Below, piece by piece: positions 27,622-36,532 of a stretch of 64,000 nucleotides of DNA. The stretch covers positions 310,001 to 374,000 of the forward strand of contig NZ_PPSL01000005.1 in the NCBI RefSeq assembly GCF_002954265.1. Reading direction: 5' to 3'. The stretch comes from Flavipsychrobacter stenotrophus. GTDB lineage: Bacteria > Bacteroidota > Bacteroidia > Chitinophagales > Chitinophagaceae. The translations under genes were made by a program, and so were the position numbers. Numbering within the stretch: the stretch's first letter is position 1; each line of letters starts with the position of its first letter. The notes under the pieces are model-generated. The model had not been told where the DNA came from and made no database searches. It worked only from the letters and a program-made list of their open reading frames with translations.

Positions 27622-27819
27622 TTAGATACTCCTGCTGAGTTCCAGTATGCGGGCAATCACTTGCGGGCGAGGACTCAGCAGATCTTTGTCTGCATCTTTG
27701 AATATCTGCTTTTCCAGGTTGAAGCCGGGAATAAGGTCTTCTGCACCTAACATGTCTATATGAGCAGGATATGTGTATTGGTGCTTGTCTGTAAGTTTCT
27801 GATGTAAAGTTTTATTCAT
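27622..27819 (-). CDS. Small hypothetical protein (65 aa)
   Basis: A 65-residue reading frame with balanced composition (MNKTLHQKLTDKHQ at the start, PQVIARILELSRSI at the end), unlike the random frames nearby. No signal, no cysteine, mostly helical. I do not recognise it. It is isolated between repeats and could be a real small protein or chance; composition favours real. Confidence 0.45.
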   Translation of the reverse strand: MNKTLHQKLTDKHQYTYPAHIDMLGAEDLIPGFNLEKQIFKDADKDLLSPRPQVIARILELSRSI

Positions 27820-27894
27820 TTATAATACGTTTTTTATAGCGTGTGTACAGAAAAAACGAAATATCGTTTGCTTTATTGTACGAATTCTGAAAAT

Positions 27895-28058
27895 TTAGGA
27901 ATGATGACCAAATAAAGTTTGCTAAGTTCATTAGGTATTTTTCTTTTATACAAGGCGCAAAATCTGCGAATAGTGAACTATTTAAGGACTTTTGCAACGT
28001 AGTAGAAACGACAAAGAACAATTAAATTGGTGGACTTTATTTGGTCATCATTTCTAAA
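27895..28058. mobile_element. Inverted-repeat element, MITE-like candidate
   Basis: The 19-base AATGATGACCAAATAAAGT (27900..27918) recurs as a perfect inverted copy at 28034..28052, and similarity extends to about 36 bases with a few mismatches. The enclosed 115 bases show no convincing gene; a 69-codon frame overlaps it but is Phe/Asn/Lys-rich and ordinary for A/T-rich DNA. The shape suits a non-autonomous transposable element or the two ends of a decayed one. No target-site duplication could be confirmed. Confidence 0.45.
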
Positions 28059-28155
28059 GTTAAAATGGATATAATAGCCAACCCGAATAGCACTTATTGC
28101 ATTTTCAATAGGTCGGGGCGAATTAGTTCGGTAATTTCACGGTATAAATTATAAC

Positions 28156-29070
28156 ATGAAAACATTTGGTATAGTAGGCGGAACAGGGTTTGTAGGCAAA
28201 TATGTTACAACGCTGCTGGTGGAAAAAGGATTTAATGTTATCATTTTCACCCGCGATACCAATAAAAAACAAGGCAGCGCGCAAGTAAGCTATGCAAAAT
28301 GGGATGCCGGGAAGGGCATTTGCGACATGGATGCCATAAAGAAGGTGGATGGCGTAGTACATCTTGCTGGCGCAGGCATTGCAGACAAAAGATGGACAGA
28401 AGAGCGTAAACGCGAAATACTGGATAGCAGGGTAAAAAGTACCGACCTGCTGGTGCAGAGCCTAAATACCCACGGACAGCAATGCAAAGTATTTGTAGCT
28501 GCATCAGCCATTGGCATTTATGGAGCCGACGATAGTCGCCATACCCCGTTTACCGAAGACAGTCGCCCCTCCGATGATTTTTTAGGAACTACCTGCCGAA
28601 TATGGGAAGATGCTTCTCAGAAAGCTGCCTCAATAATGCGGACAGTGATCATTCGCATAGGAATTGTTTTAGGTAAAGAAGGGGGCGCCTTCCCGCAGTT
28701 TGCACAACCCATGACTTTCGGCGTCGTGCCTATCTTAGGTGGCGGTAATCAGGTAGTAAGCTGGATTGAAGTAGAAGATCTGGCAAGATTGATCATATTC
28801 GGGCTGGAACATGATCATATGTCGGGCGTTTACAATGGCGTGGCGCCAAAACCGGAAACCCACAAAGACCTGATGAAAACCATAGCCAAAATAAAGGGAG
28901 GGCTAAAAATACCGGTACCCGTTCCATCTTTTGTGATAAAGGCCATGCTGGGCGAGTTTAGTATTGAAATACTAAAAAGCACCACGGTAAGCGCACAAAA
29001 AACACTGATCTCCGGCTTTAAATTCAACTACTCTGAACTGGACGGTGCTGTGAGGAGGATATTGGCGTAA
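28156..29070 (+). CDS. TIGR01777 family NAD(P)-dependent epimerase/oxidoreductase
   Basis: A 304-residue short-chain/extended SDR protein of the TIGR01777 (YfcH) family. The Rossmann motif is GIVGGTGFVGKYV at 5-17. The diagnostic HLAGAGIADKRWTEERKREI lies near 74-93, VAASAIGIYG near 114-123, and the late IGIVLGKEGGAF and GGGNQVVSWIEVEDLA follow. The usual C-terminal DUF1731 extension is present. Substrate unknown. The 336-base gap upstream (27820..28155) is mostly the inverted-repeat element. Confidence 0.92.
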   Translation: MKTFGIVGGTGFVGKYVTTLLVEKGFNVIIFTRDTNKKQGSAQVSYAKWDAGKGICDMDAIKKVDGVVHLAGAGIADKRWTEERKREILDSRVKSTDLLVQSLNTHGQQCKVFVAASAIGIYGADDSRHTPFTEDSRPSDDFLGTTCRIWEDASQKAASIMRTVIIRIGIVLGKEGGAFPQFAQPMTFGVVPILGGGNQVVSWIEVEDLARLIIFGLEHDHMSGVYNGVAPKPETHKDLMKTIAKIKGGLKIPVPVPSFVIKAMLGEFSIEILKSTTVSAQKTLISGFKFNYSELDGAVRRILA

Positions 29071-29118
29071 GTAGCACCACGTTAACTATTGTAGATAATA
29101 ATTGCGAATCAACATCTC

Positions 29119-30189
29119 CTAAATAAACCGCTGCGGCGCATCGCTCTTGTCCAGCGTAAAGCCGAATGATGAACCAACCCCCGGCTTGCTGCGTACGTTT
29201 ACGGTCTGGCCATGTGCTTCGACAATATGCTTTACTATTGCTAGTCCCAGGCCTGTACCACCTATAGCCCTTGCCCTACTCCGGTCAGCCCGGTAAAAGC
29301 GCTCAAAAATGCGGGGAAGATGCTCTTCGGCAATGCCGGGCCCATTATCAGATATCTCTACGTAGATCGACTTATCATCAACCACATAACAGCCCGATGT
29401 AATGGTACCATTATCATTACCATACTTTATGGCATTTTCAATAAGGTTCACCAGTACCTGCTTTATCTTGGGCATATCTGCATGCACCCATATAGGGCGC
29501 TCTGTGCCTTTTTTAAACAGCAGTTCTATATTACGTTCTTTAGCTTTCAGCGAGAATTCTTCGTACACATCGCTTATAAGATCCTGTATCACGAACGACT
29601 CCTGTATAATAGGTATCTTACCCGATTCCAGCTTCGATATTTCATCCAGATCATCGACAAGCCTTACCAATCTGTCAATACTCTTTGAGGCATTGGAGAG
29701 GAACTTGCGATTCACATTCTCATCTTCAAGAGCGCCACCCAATAAAGTGTCTACATAACCCTGAACCGAGAAAATAGGTGTACGCAATTCATGCGCAAGA
29801 TTCATCAAAAACTCTTTCCTGAATTTTTCATTATTCTGCAATACCTCTATCTCTTCTTTTCTTTGCTTTGCCCATTTCTCCACATCTTCACTCACCTCTT
29901 CTATCGACTTCTGCGGGAGAATATGTTTGTAAAATATCTCTTCCTTCTTGGTAGCCTTAGTCTGGTAAATGAACTTATAGATGAGCTTTATCTTGCGGTA
30001 TATAAACCGCTGCAAAGTATAGTAATAAAGGCTGTAGATGATAATAAAGGTCACGCAAAACACTGTGAGCGGGGTATACCACTTAGGGTGTACCAGCAAG
30101 CTCAGCAGTGCATTGATAAAGGATATGATCAGTGCCGTAAAAAACGATAAGGAACGGGGCGTGATGTTTTTAGTATCCAGTGCAGACAT
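29119..30189 (-). CDS. Sensor histidine kinase, PhoR-like
   Basis: A 356-residue membrane kinase. Two N-terminal membrane helices (about 14-34 and 40-60) with almost no periplasmic loop, a linker of 60 residues, the dimerisation domain with phosphoacceptor H133 (LAHELRTPIFSVQGYVDTLL), and an ATPase domain with N box (VNLIENAIKYGN), G1 (ISDNGPGI) and G2 (GGTGLGLAI). It lies 9 bases after the PhoB-like regulator gene and is its cognate kinase. The short sensor region suggests it responds to membrane partners, as PhoR does to phosphate transport; no transporter gene is here to support phosphate. Confidence 0.92.
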   Translation of the reverse strand: MSALDTKNITPRSLSFFTALIISFINALLSLLVHPKWYTPLTVFCVTFIIIYSLYYYTLQRFIYRKIKLIYKFIYQTKATKKEEIFYKHILPQKSIEEVSEDVEKWAKQRKEEIEVLQNNEKFRKEFLMNLAHELRTPIFSVQGYVDTLLGGALEDENVNRKFLSNASKSIDRLVRLVDDLDEISKLESGKIPIIQESFVIQDLISDVYEEFSLKAKERNIELLFKKGTERPIWVHADMPKIKQVLVNLIENAIKYGNDNGTITSGCYVVDDKSIYVEISDNGPGIAEEHLPRIFERFYRADRSRARAIGGTGLGLAIVKHIVEAHGQTVNVRSKPGVGSSFGFTLDKSDAPQRFI

Positions 30190-30198
30190 GATACTAAA

Positions 30199-30885
30199 CT
30201 ACTCTAATTCAAACTTATAACCAACTCCCTTTACAGTTGTTATCAGATCTATACCTGCTTTCTGCCTTATTTTACGAATGTGTACATCTATCGTGCGGTC
30301 GCCAACTATTACATCAGTACCCCACACACGCTGTAGTATTTCATTTCTAAGGAATACACGCCCCGGCTTAGATGCCAGTAAAGAAAGCAATTCAAATTCC
30401 TTCTTAGCCAGTAGTATTTCTTCGCCCTTATAGTAAACAGAAAATTTGGTCTTATTTATCTCCAGGTCACCGAAGGTAACTTTCTGTTCCTGGTTCTCAT
30501 CTTTGCGGAATCTACGCAATGTGGCTGCTATGCGCGTAGCTAATACTTCGGGCTTTATAGGCTTGGCAATAAAATCATCTGCGCCTATTTTCAGCCCTTC
30601 TATTTCATATTTTTCATCGCTCAATGCTGTAAGGAAAATGATGGCAGTGTCCTCAAATTCAGGCAACATTCTCAATTCCTTTACCGCTTCCAGTCCATCC
30701 TTATTAGGCATCATTATGTCCATAAGAATAAGATCCGGCTTAAACTCTTTTGCCTTACGGATAGCTTCTACACCATCATTGGCAGTATTAATTAAATACC
30801 CCTTATTTCTTAAATTGTAACTAATGAACTCTACAATATCCGGTTCATCATCAACTATCAATATCTTCCCTGGAAATACGTCCAT
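30199..30885 (-). CDS. Response regulator, OmpR/PhoB family
   Basis: A 228-residue two-domain regulator. Receiver: acidic pair in ILIVDDEPDI, phosphorylation site D56 (DLILMDIMMP), and the conserved Lys in FIAKPIKPE. Winged-helix output domain at about 130-228 (LAKKEFELLSLLASKPGRVF; GDRTIDVHIRKIRQK; VKGVGYKFE). I chose the ATG at 30885 over a GTG at 30894. First gene of the pair with the kinase downstream. Confidence 0.93.
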   Translation of the reverse strand: MDVFPGKILIVDDEPDIVEFISYNLRNKGYLINTANDGVEAIRKAKEFKPDLILMDIMMPNKDGLEAVKELRMLPEFEDTAIIFLTALSDEKYEIEGLKIGADDFIAKPIKPEVLATRIAATLRRFRKDENQEQKVTFGDLEINKTKFSVYYKGEEILLAKKEFELLSLLASKPGRVFLRNEILQRVWGTDVIVGDRTIDVHIRKIRQKAGIDLITTVKGVGYKFELE

Positions 30886-31020
30886 AATTATCACTTAGAT
30901 ACAGGGGCAATATTAGCACTCCCCCCCAGAACAAAAAAGAATACTGCATTATAAAATTGTTAAGGAAAAACCCCGGTCAATTTTACAATGCAGTATCCGC
31001 TTATTAAACTAAGCTACAGA

Positions 31021-31956
31021 TTACTTAAGCGTTACGTTGCCGCTTCCTACTTTATAACCTTCGCTGTATATTTCTATCATGTAGTTGCCACGGGCGAAGT
31101 CGCCTTCCTGATTCCAATCAACAACTACATCTTTAACAGGCTGTTCCTTGATCAATGAAATTTCTTTCATGATAGAGAAACTGATCTGGTCACCTTTGCT
31201 GGTAGTCATTTTGCCAGAGCCATTGGTAGTAGTGCTCAGTATAGTGCCATCAGGACCAACTATGCGCAGGAACAGTTGCTTAGTGCCGCTTTCTGCTATC
31301 CTGTTCTCGTCAATGTCAAATTTCACGCGCAATACATCTACTTTCTTAGCCTTTGAAGTTTCCTTCTCCTTGCCATTTTTCTTCTTGTGTATCGGCTCCA
31401 TGCGAATGTTGGATGCATGTAGTACAGAACCTATCTTCTTGATAGCAATATTCTGTGTTACTGTGGAATCACGCTCCTTGGTCAACACAACATTCTTGTT
31501 GGTCAAAACGCCATTCTCTTTTTCCAGTTCGGCAATACGTGCTTCGTACTGAGCTGTCTTGTCGTTCAACTGGTTGATCATAGCACGAGCTTTCTTCAAC
31601 TCAGATGCATTAGCCTTACTGTTGCCCAGCAAAGATTTGATCTTCTGCTGCATAGCCAGCATTTCTTCCTTATCTTTCTGCATGTTGCTGTCCAGCTTAG
31701 CATTTTGTGATACTAATTGGTCTATCTTAGCTGATGCAGCATCGAAATCTGATTGTAAAGAAGCTCTGTCTGTTCTTACTGAATCCAACTGGCCCTGCAT
31801 ACGTTTGCTGTTAAGGTCGTTTTCTTCAGACATTTTATTCTTGCTTACAAACAGGAAAATGCATGCTACAAGCAAAACAGCTATAATTACCCAATAAATA
31901 ATGGGCTTATTTTTGTTGCTTTCTTCCGGTGCGCCGGCTTGATTAAATTGACTCAT
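31021..31956 (-). CDS. Membrane-anchored coiled-coil protein, function unknown
   Basis: A 311-residue protein. A cytoplasmic N-terminus of 18 residues precedes one membrane helix (about 19-38, IIYWVIIAVLLVACIFLFVS) and a long coiled coil (about 42-165). A C-terminal beta-sandwich-like domain (about 175-311) contains VLRVKFDIDEN and the closing GNYMIEIYSEGYKVGSGNVT. Similar proteins occur across Chitinophagaceae as hypotheticals. Topology puts the coiled coil in the periplasm. It is divergent from the exonuclease gene. Confidence 0.75.
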   Translation of the reverse strand: MSQFNQAGAPEESNKNKPIIYWVIIAVLLVACIFLFVSKNKMSEENDLNSKRMQGQLDSVRTDRASLQSDFDAASAKIDQLVSQNAKLDSNMQKDKEEMLAMQQKIKSLLGNSKANASELKKARAMINQLNDKTAQYEARIAELEKENGVLTNKNVVLTKERDSTVTQNIAIKKIGSVLHASNIRMEPIHKKKNGKEKETSKAKKVDVLRVKFDIDENRIAESGTKQLFLRIVGPDGTILSTTTNGSGKMTTSKGDQISFSIMKEISLIKEQPVKDVVVDWNQEGDFARGNYMIEIYSEGYKVGSGNVTLK

Positions 31957-32019
31957 AATTCTACTTTTGGTTTTAAAGTGGATCTAATTAATTTGGTACA
32001 AATATATACATAGTTTGCA

Positions 32020-32745
32020 ATGGAGCAACTGACAGGGATTTTGTTCATCGATATAGAAACTGTGCCAATTGAGCAGAATTATATCCATTTAACAGAAAGT
32101 TTGCAGAAAGAATGGATCAGAAAAACGAAGATCCTAAAAAACGTTTCCGACGAAAACCCAGATCCGGCGGCACTCTTCAGCGACAGAGCGGGTGTTTTCT
32201 CCGAATTTGCCAAGGTGGTGTGCATAGGCATTGGCAGCCTTTATGAGGATGGCGGAATGTGGAAAATGCGCCTTAAAGCGTTGGTAAATGATGATGAGAA
32301 GATTTTGTTAAATGACCTTTGTAACGTCATAACACGGTTTTCAGCAGCCCATAAAGACTTCCGTTTCTGCGGTCATAACATAAAGGAATTTGACATTCCC
32401 TTTCTGTGCAGGCGCATGATCATCAATGCAATGAGTATACCGAATTGCATGCAGGTACAGGGCAAAAAGCCATGGGAAGTAAATCATATTGATACCATGG
32501 ACATGTGGCGTTTTGGTGATTATAAGAACTTTACTTCCCTCTCTTTACTGGCAGCTGTTTTGGGCATACCCTCCCCAAAAAGTGACCTCGACGGCAGCAT
32601 GGTGGGCACAACTTACTGGAACGAAAAAGACCTGGCCCGTATAGGCCGATACTGCCTGCAAGACGTTTATACATCAGCTAAAGTATATTTGCGGCTGGCA
32701 GGTATCCATAACATCGACCCACAGCCTATCTTTGTGAACGAATAA
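32020..32745 (+). CDS. 3'-5' exonuclease, DEDD/PolB-like
   Basis: A 241-residue RNase H-fold exonuclease. Exo I is FIDIETVP with D11 and E13, Exo II is CGHNIKEFDIPFL near 118-130, and Exo III is YCLQDVYTSAKVYL near 210-223, giving the DEDD set of metal ligands (DEDDy versus DEDDh unclear from reading). It resembles the predicted PolB-related exonuclease family. It ends 3 bases before holA, an operon suggestive of DNA replication or repair. Confidence 0.85.
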   Translation: MEQLTGILFIDIETVPIEQNYIHLTESLQKEWIRKTKILKNVSDENPDPAALFSDRAGVFSEFAKVVCIGIGSLYEDGGMWKMRLKALVNDDEKILLNDLCNVITRFSAAHKDFRFCGHNIKEFDIPFLCRRMIINAMSIPNCMQVQGKKPWEVNHIDTMDMWRFGDYKNFTSLSLLAAVLGIPSPKSDLDGSMVGTTYWNEKDLARIGRYCLQDVYTSAKVYLRLAGIHNIDPQPIFVNE

Positions 32746-32748
32746 AGT

Positions 32749-33744
32749 ATGAACGCAGAATACAACAGGATCATCCAATCCCTCAAAATGAGGCAGTACG
32801 CTCCCTTCTATCTTATAGACGGGGAAGAGCCTTATTATATCGACTTACTTACAGAACATTTCGAGAACGATATCCTACTCCCCCACGAGAAGGATTTCAA
32901 TCTCATAACTCTTTATGGAAAGGATGTCGCCTGGGCCGATGTGGTCAACGCCTGCCGCAGATTTCCCATGTTCGCTGAAAAGCAGGTGGTCATCCTTAAG
33001 GATGCGGCTTCTCTGAAGGATTTCGCATCATTGATGGGCTATTTCGAAAAGCCATCACCCACCACTGTCCTCCTCATAGAGTACCGCTTTAAGAAAGCAG
33101 ACGGCAAGACCAAAGCAGTAAAATACGCCAAAGACAAAGGGCTATACTTTAACTCTGAAAAGATAAAAGACGCCTCAATGCCCGCCTGGATACGGGACTA
33201 TGGCAAAGAAGTAGGATTTACAATCGGCGAACGCGAGTCCGAGATTCTGGCTACTTACCTGGGTAACGATCTGCAAAAGGTGGTGAACGAAATAAGTAAG
33301 GTGCGCATCAACGTACCCGATGAAAAGGAGCTGACTGCCGCCATGATACAGAAGTACATTGGCATCAGCAGGGAGTACAACATCTTTGAATTCCCCGATG
33401 TGCTTACAGGCAAGGATATGGATAAGCTGTACCGCATGCTCAACTACTTCCTGAACAGCCCCAAGGCAGCACCAATGCCCCTGTTGATCGGTTCTTTCTA
33501 CAGCCACTTTAGCAAGTTATATATGGCAACCTTTCTTGTGGGCAAACCTGAGAAAGACATTATTGCAGCACTGGGCTACTACAAGTTAAAAGAGACCATG
33601 GCCGCTGTGCAGATCTGGCCCCGAGCACGTGTAGAACGCGCCCTTATGCTGCTCGGCAAGTACAGCACCATGGCGGTTGGCATCAAAAGCAACAATGATG
33701 ATAAAGAGTTGCTGAAGGAATTGATAGGACAGTTGCTGAATTAG
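32749..33744 (+). CDS. holA: DNA polymerase III delta subunit
   Basis: A 331-residue clamp-loader delta subunit that opens the sliding clamp. Typical stretches are YLIDGEEPYYIDLLTEHF near 21-38, RRFPMFAEKQVVILKDAASL near 65-84, LATYLGNDLQKVVNEISKV near 165-185, and the C-terminal collar domain (MPLLIGSFYSHFSKLY). Length is normal. Co-transcribed with the upstream exonuclease. Confidence 0.93.
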   Translation: MNAEYNRIIQSLKMRQYAPFYLIDGEEPYYIDLLTEHFENDILLPHEKDFNLITLYGKDVAWADVVNACRRFPMFAEKQVVILKDAASLKDFASLMGYFEKPSPTTVLLIEYRFKKADGKTKAVKYAKDKGLYFNSEKIKDASMPAWIRDYGKEVGFTIGERESEILATYLGNDLQKVVNEISKVRINVPDEKELTAAMIQKYIGISREYNIFEFPDVLTGKDMDKLYRMLNYFLNSPKAAPMPLLIGSFYSHFSKLYMATFLVGKPEKDIIAALGYYKLKETMAAVQIWPRARVERALMLLGKYSTMAVGIKSNNDDKELLKELIGQLLN

Positions 33745-33870
33745 TAGATAGCTCTACAAGATGTGCCTGACCTTGGTCATGGCGAGGCACGAAGCCATCT
33801 CACAGCGACTGTAGTATTCTGCCGAGACACCAAGATGTGGCACACGCCAAAGGTGTGCCACATCTCCTTC

Positions 33871-34158
33871 CTCGTCCGCGTTTGTAACGCGGATGCACCG
33901 GCAAGGCGTTTGTAACGCCCGAAAACACACCTCAAAAACATATCCACAAAAAATCACCCCACCCTCCTCGTCCGCGTTTGTAACGCGGATGCACCGGCAG
34001 GGCGTTTGTAACGCCCGAAAACACACCTCAAAAACATATCCACAAAAAATCACCCCACCTTCCTCGTCCGCGTTTGTAACGCGGATGCACCGGCAGGGCG
34101 TTTGTAACGCCCGAAAACACACCTCAAAAACATATCCACAAAAAATCACTCCCCCCGA
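33871..34158. repeat. Three tandem 96-bp units with paired TTTGTAAC hairpins
   Basis: Units begin at 33871, 33967 and 34063, each starting CTCGTCCGCGTTTGTAACGC. Each holds two hairpins, CCGCGTT-TGT-AACGCGG and GGCGTT-TGT-AACGCC, separated by GATGCACCGGCA(A/G)G, then an unstructured tail ending near CATATCCACAAAAAATCA. Copies differ at only one or two bases. A partial fourth unit lies at 34396..34488. Confidence 0.92.
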
Positions 34159-34240
34159 ATGTCATTATAAGTGGACAATTGCTGGCGCCAAGCTCTTTGC
34201 AGATGACATTGGTTTCAGGCAACCCGCCCAGGTTAGTCTT

Positions 34241-34286
34241 TGCGAGGAACGAAGCAATCTCGCATCTGGATGTATTCGTTTTGTAT
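34241..34286 (+). repeat. Dispersed repeat, copy 1
   Basis: TGCGAGGAACGAAGCAATCT followed by CGCATCTGGATGTATTCG. Other copies are at 35022..35071 (same strand) and 44188..44241 (opposite strand). Confidence 0.85.
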
Positions 34287-34395
34287 TAAATATTCTACGT
34301 ATTGAAAAGAATACATTTACAGAACTTGTCAATGGCAGCCGCGCCGAACCACGACATTCGGCATCGGGCCGGTTCTCTTTGAGACAATTTGCACC

Positions 34396-34488
34396 CTCGT
34401 CCGCGTTTGTAACGCGGATGCACCGGCAGGGCGTTTGTAACGTCGGAAAACACACCTCAAAAAACATATCCACAGAAAATCACCCCAC
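34396..34488. repeat. Detached fourth copy of the 96-bp unit
   Basis: Same sequence as the tandem units but with the second hairpin broken (AACGTCGG instead of AACGCCCG) and one added A. It is 237 bases past the array. Confidence 0.85.
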
Positions 34489-34648
34489 TCAAACCCTTTA
34501 CCACAGCACCATACAGCCTACGCAGACGTACACTTTTGTGAATATCTTTATTTTAAAAATCCATTTTCCCATATTAATTTGCACTCGAATCAGGTGAAAC
34601 CCTGTATACGCTCTTTGACTTTATGAACCCAATCACCCCAACCCGCAG

Positions 34649-34668
34649 GGGCTGAAGATCTTCAGCCC
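34649..34668. repeat. Perfect 20-bp palindrome
   Basis: GGGCTGAAGATCTTCAGCCC, extendable with a bulge to GCAGG/CCTGC. It could be a hairpin or a dimeric protein site; no T run follows. Confidence 0.7.
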
Positions 34669-35021
34669 TGCATCTGGCATCCTCGTTTTCCTGAAATCCT
34701 TACCATCCTGCCTGTCCCAACCGGAGGTCGGGAGTTCAAACAAGTGTGTAAACCTATTTAGGAACGAGACACAAACAAAAACTAGCAGAAAAAGTGGCAG
34801 GAAGTGGCAGAGAGTGGCAGAGAGTGGCAATTTGTTGAAATCCCTTATAGCCCATACCCACAAGGCATTTCAGACAAAAACCAAACTACAAAACTGCCAC
34901 TTTTACGAAAAACTGCCACTTTTCAAAAACGCCCAATACACCACCCCGGCGGGTCAATGCGAGGTGTTATTCGGGTAGCCCCGCAATCATAATCCAGTGA
35001 CAGGTTGTAAAAGAGGTGGGT

Positions 35022-35071
35022 CATTGCGAGGAACGAAGCAATCTCACGTATGGACGTATTCGTTTTGTATA
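35022..35071 (+). repeat. Dispersed repeat, copy 2
   Basis: CATTGCGAGGAACGAAGCAA followed by TCTCACGTATGGACGTATTC and GTTTTGTAT. Nearly identical to the copies at 34241 and 44188. Confidence 0.85.
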
Positions 35072-35411
35072 CATGAAACCGCAAAACCACCCGCACTGGA
35101 AAAACCATTAGAAAAAGCAGAATAAAGTGCAAGTTTTTCGCCGATGTCGGTCTTCTGAGCAACAGCCATCGGTCCGGTTCTCTTTGTGACACGCAGTCAA
35201 ACTCACATAATCGGGCACGATCGGGCATTCCAAATTCACATAAATATTTAATAGTGAACCACTTACCACTTTTCTATGCCCGATTATATTTTCATCTCCA
35301 TCGGGCATACCCCCAATGACAACCCATACAAACAACAACACAAAATCTTCACCGCACTCAATAACAAATGAATTTGTAATTTAGTCCCTTAGTAAAAAGT
35401 CACTGTAACCC

Positions 35412-36194
35412 ATGCCCATTATTACTATATCCACACCATTTAATATAGACCTCGAATTCAAGGTCGCCACTTTCGGCAAGCGCGTGCTGGCATGGCTGGT
35501 AGATATACTCGTCATCTTTACCTACTACTACCTTACCATAGAATTCATCGTCCCGCTATTCCCCGATAACGACAAACTGAAATTCGTTCTCGAAATGGCA
35601 TTATTCTCTTTACCCGTACTCTCCTACCAGTTGGTATTCGAAATTCTGTTCAATGGCCAGACCATCGGCAAGCGGGTAGCAGGCATTAAGATCATCGACT
35701 CACAGGGTAAAGAACCTACCTGGGGGCAATATATCATACGTTTCGTACTCGGGCTGGGCAATTATTTCATATATATCATGCCCTTCCTCATCATGCAGGA
35801 TCCCCGGCTCATATTTTCACTAATGTTCTTTTACATCCCCGATGTGATCACATTTATGGTCACTCCCCGCTCACAACGCGTAGGAGATCTTGCCGCAGGC
35901 ACGGTAGTAATAGATGCGGGCTACAAGCCAAATATCAATGAAACGATATATAAAGAGATAGAAGTAACCAATTACACGCCACTCTTTCCACAGGTTATGC
36001 GCCTTACAGATAGAGATATAAACGGCATCCGCAATTTGCTAGATGTAAAGCGCGAACGCAAAGAAAACGACGATTATATGCTGAAAGTTGTCGCTAAGAT
36101 CAAATCCGTCCTCAGCATAGACACCCACATCGGCGGCTACGATTTCTTAGAACAATTACTATACGATTACAACTACCTGGCAGGCAAAGGCTAG
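35412..36194 (+). CDS. RDD family membrane protein
   Basis: A 260-residue protein with an RDD domain (about 15-170). The Arg-Asp start appears as GKRVLAWLVDILVIFTYYYL, followed by the second helix and the typical NGQTIGKRVAGIKIID; four membrane segments in all. The C-terminal 80 residues are cytoplasmic and helical, as in RDD proteins that accompany MoxR/SpoIIM clusters in Bacteroidota. Here it is alone, flanked by repeats on both sides, while the rest of that cluster is at 4.6-10.3 kb. Confidence 0.88.
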   Translation: MPIITISTPFNIDLEFKVATFGKRVLAWLVDILVIFTYYYLTIEFIVPLFPDNDKLKFVLEMALFSLPVLSYQLVFEILFNGQTIGKRVAGIKIIDSQGKEPTWGQYIIRFVLGLGNYFIYIMPFLIMQDPRLIFSLMFFYIPDVITFMVTPRSQRVGDLAAGTVVIDAGYKPNINETIYKEIEVTNYTPLFPQVMRLTDRDINGIRNLLDVKRERKENDDYMLKVVAKIKSVLSIDTHIGGYDFLEQLLYDYNYLAGKG

Positions 36195-36532
36195 TTGCAT
36201 CTAAACATTAAAATAAACCTGAGGTATAGTAGACGAGATTTGTATCGCACACGCTCCTCCTTTTGAAGGAGGAGTACCCAACCATTTCGGCTTTTTCAGG
36301 CGAAATGACGGGGGGAGGTGGTTATCTGCATATCAGATGTATTTTAAAAACCAAGGTTATGAGTCCAGTAATTAAGTAATAACTAACCCTTTGCAGAGGG
36401 TTGCTGTGCTACTATACCAATTAATATACCCACACTAAAGCACTTTGGGGTTTTGACTTTTCACTTTTAACTTATAATAACCATTCACTAACAATCGCAT
36501 TTCCCTACCTTTGCGGTCCGTAATAAATAATT
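36195..36532. repeat. Intergenic stretch with hairpin repeats and tatC promoter
   Basis: 338 bases. It holds GCTCCTCCTT/AAGGAGGAG (about 36252..36274), CATTTCG/CGAAATG (about 36283..36307) followed by GACGGGGGGAGGTGG, a repeat-like block of the same style as that in the 5954..6258 spacer, and then A/T-rich promoter DNA. Confidence 0.55.
36506..36513 (+). promoter_or_regulatory. -7 promoter box of tatC-rpiB
   Basis: TACCTTTG, a perfect TAnnTTTG match 20 bases before the GTG start. No clear TTTG -33 element is seen at the right distance. Confidence 0.5.

Larger units (their letters stand above)
33745..35411. repeat. Gene-free repeat island (1.67 kb)
   Basis: No gene is supported. The island contains, in order, a 13-bp stem hairpin (33833..33865), three tandem 96-bp units (33871..34158), a dispersed repeat (34241..34286), an element shared with 6.1 kb (34355..34380), a partial fourth 96-bp unit (34396..34488), a perfect palindrome (34649..34668) and AGTGGCAG short tandem copies (about 34791..34830). 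Further copies of the dispersed repeat (35022..35071) and the 6.1-kb element (35162..35185) follow. Long reading frames here are products of the 96-base period being divisible by three. Confidence 0.8.

Noticed and set aside
27812-28021. 69-codon minus-strand frame overlapping the inverted-repeat element
   Set aside because: Overlaps one inverted repeat and the start of the small 65-residue gene, with composition expected of A/T-rich DNA.
33871-34158. Possible CRISPR array
   Set aside because: The repeated unit is the whole 96 bases with no variable spacers, and no cas gene is nearby.
33893-34597. 234-codon plus-strand frame with 32-residue internal repeats
   Set aside because: It is a by-product of the 96-bp (3 x 32) tandem repeat; the mirror frame at 33754..34149 has the same cause. 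Both are hairpin repeats, with no start context.
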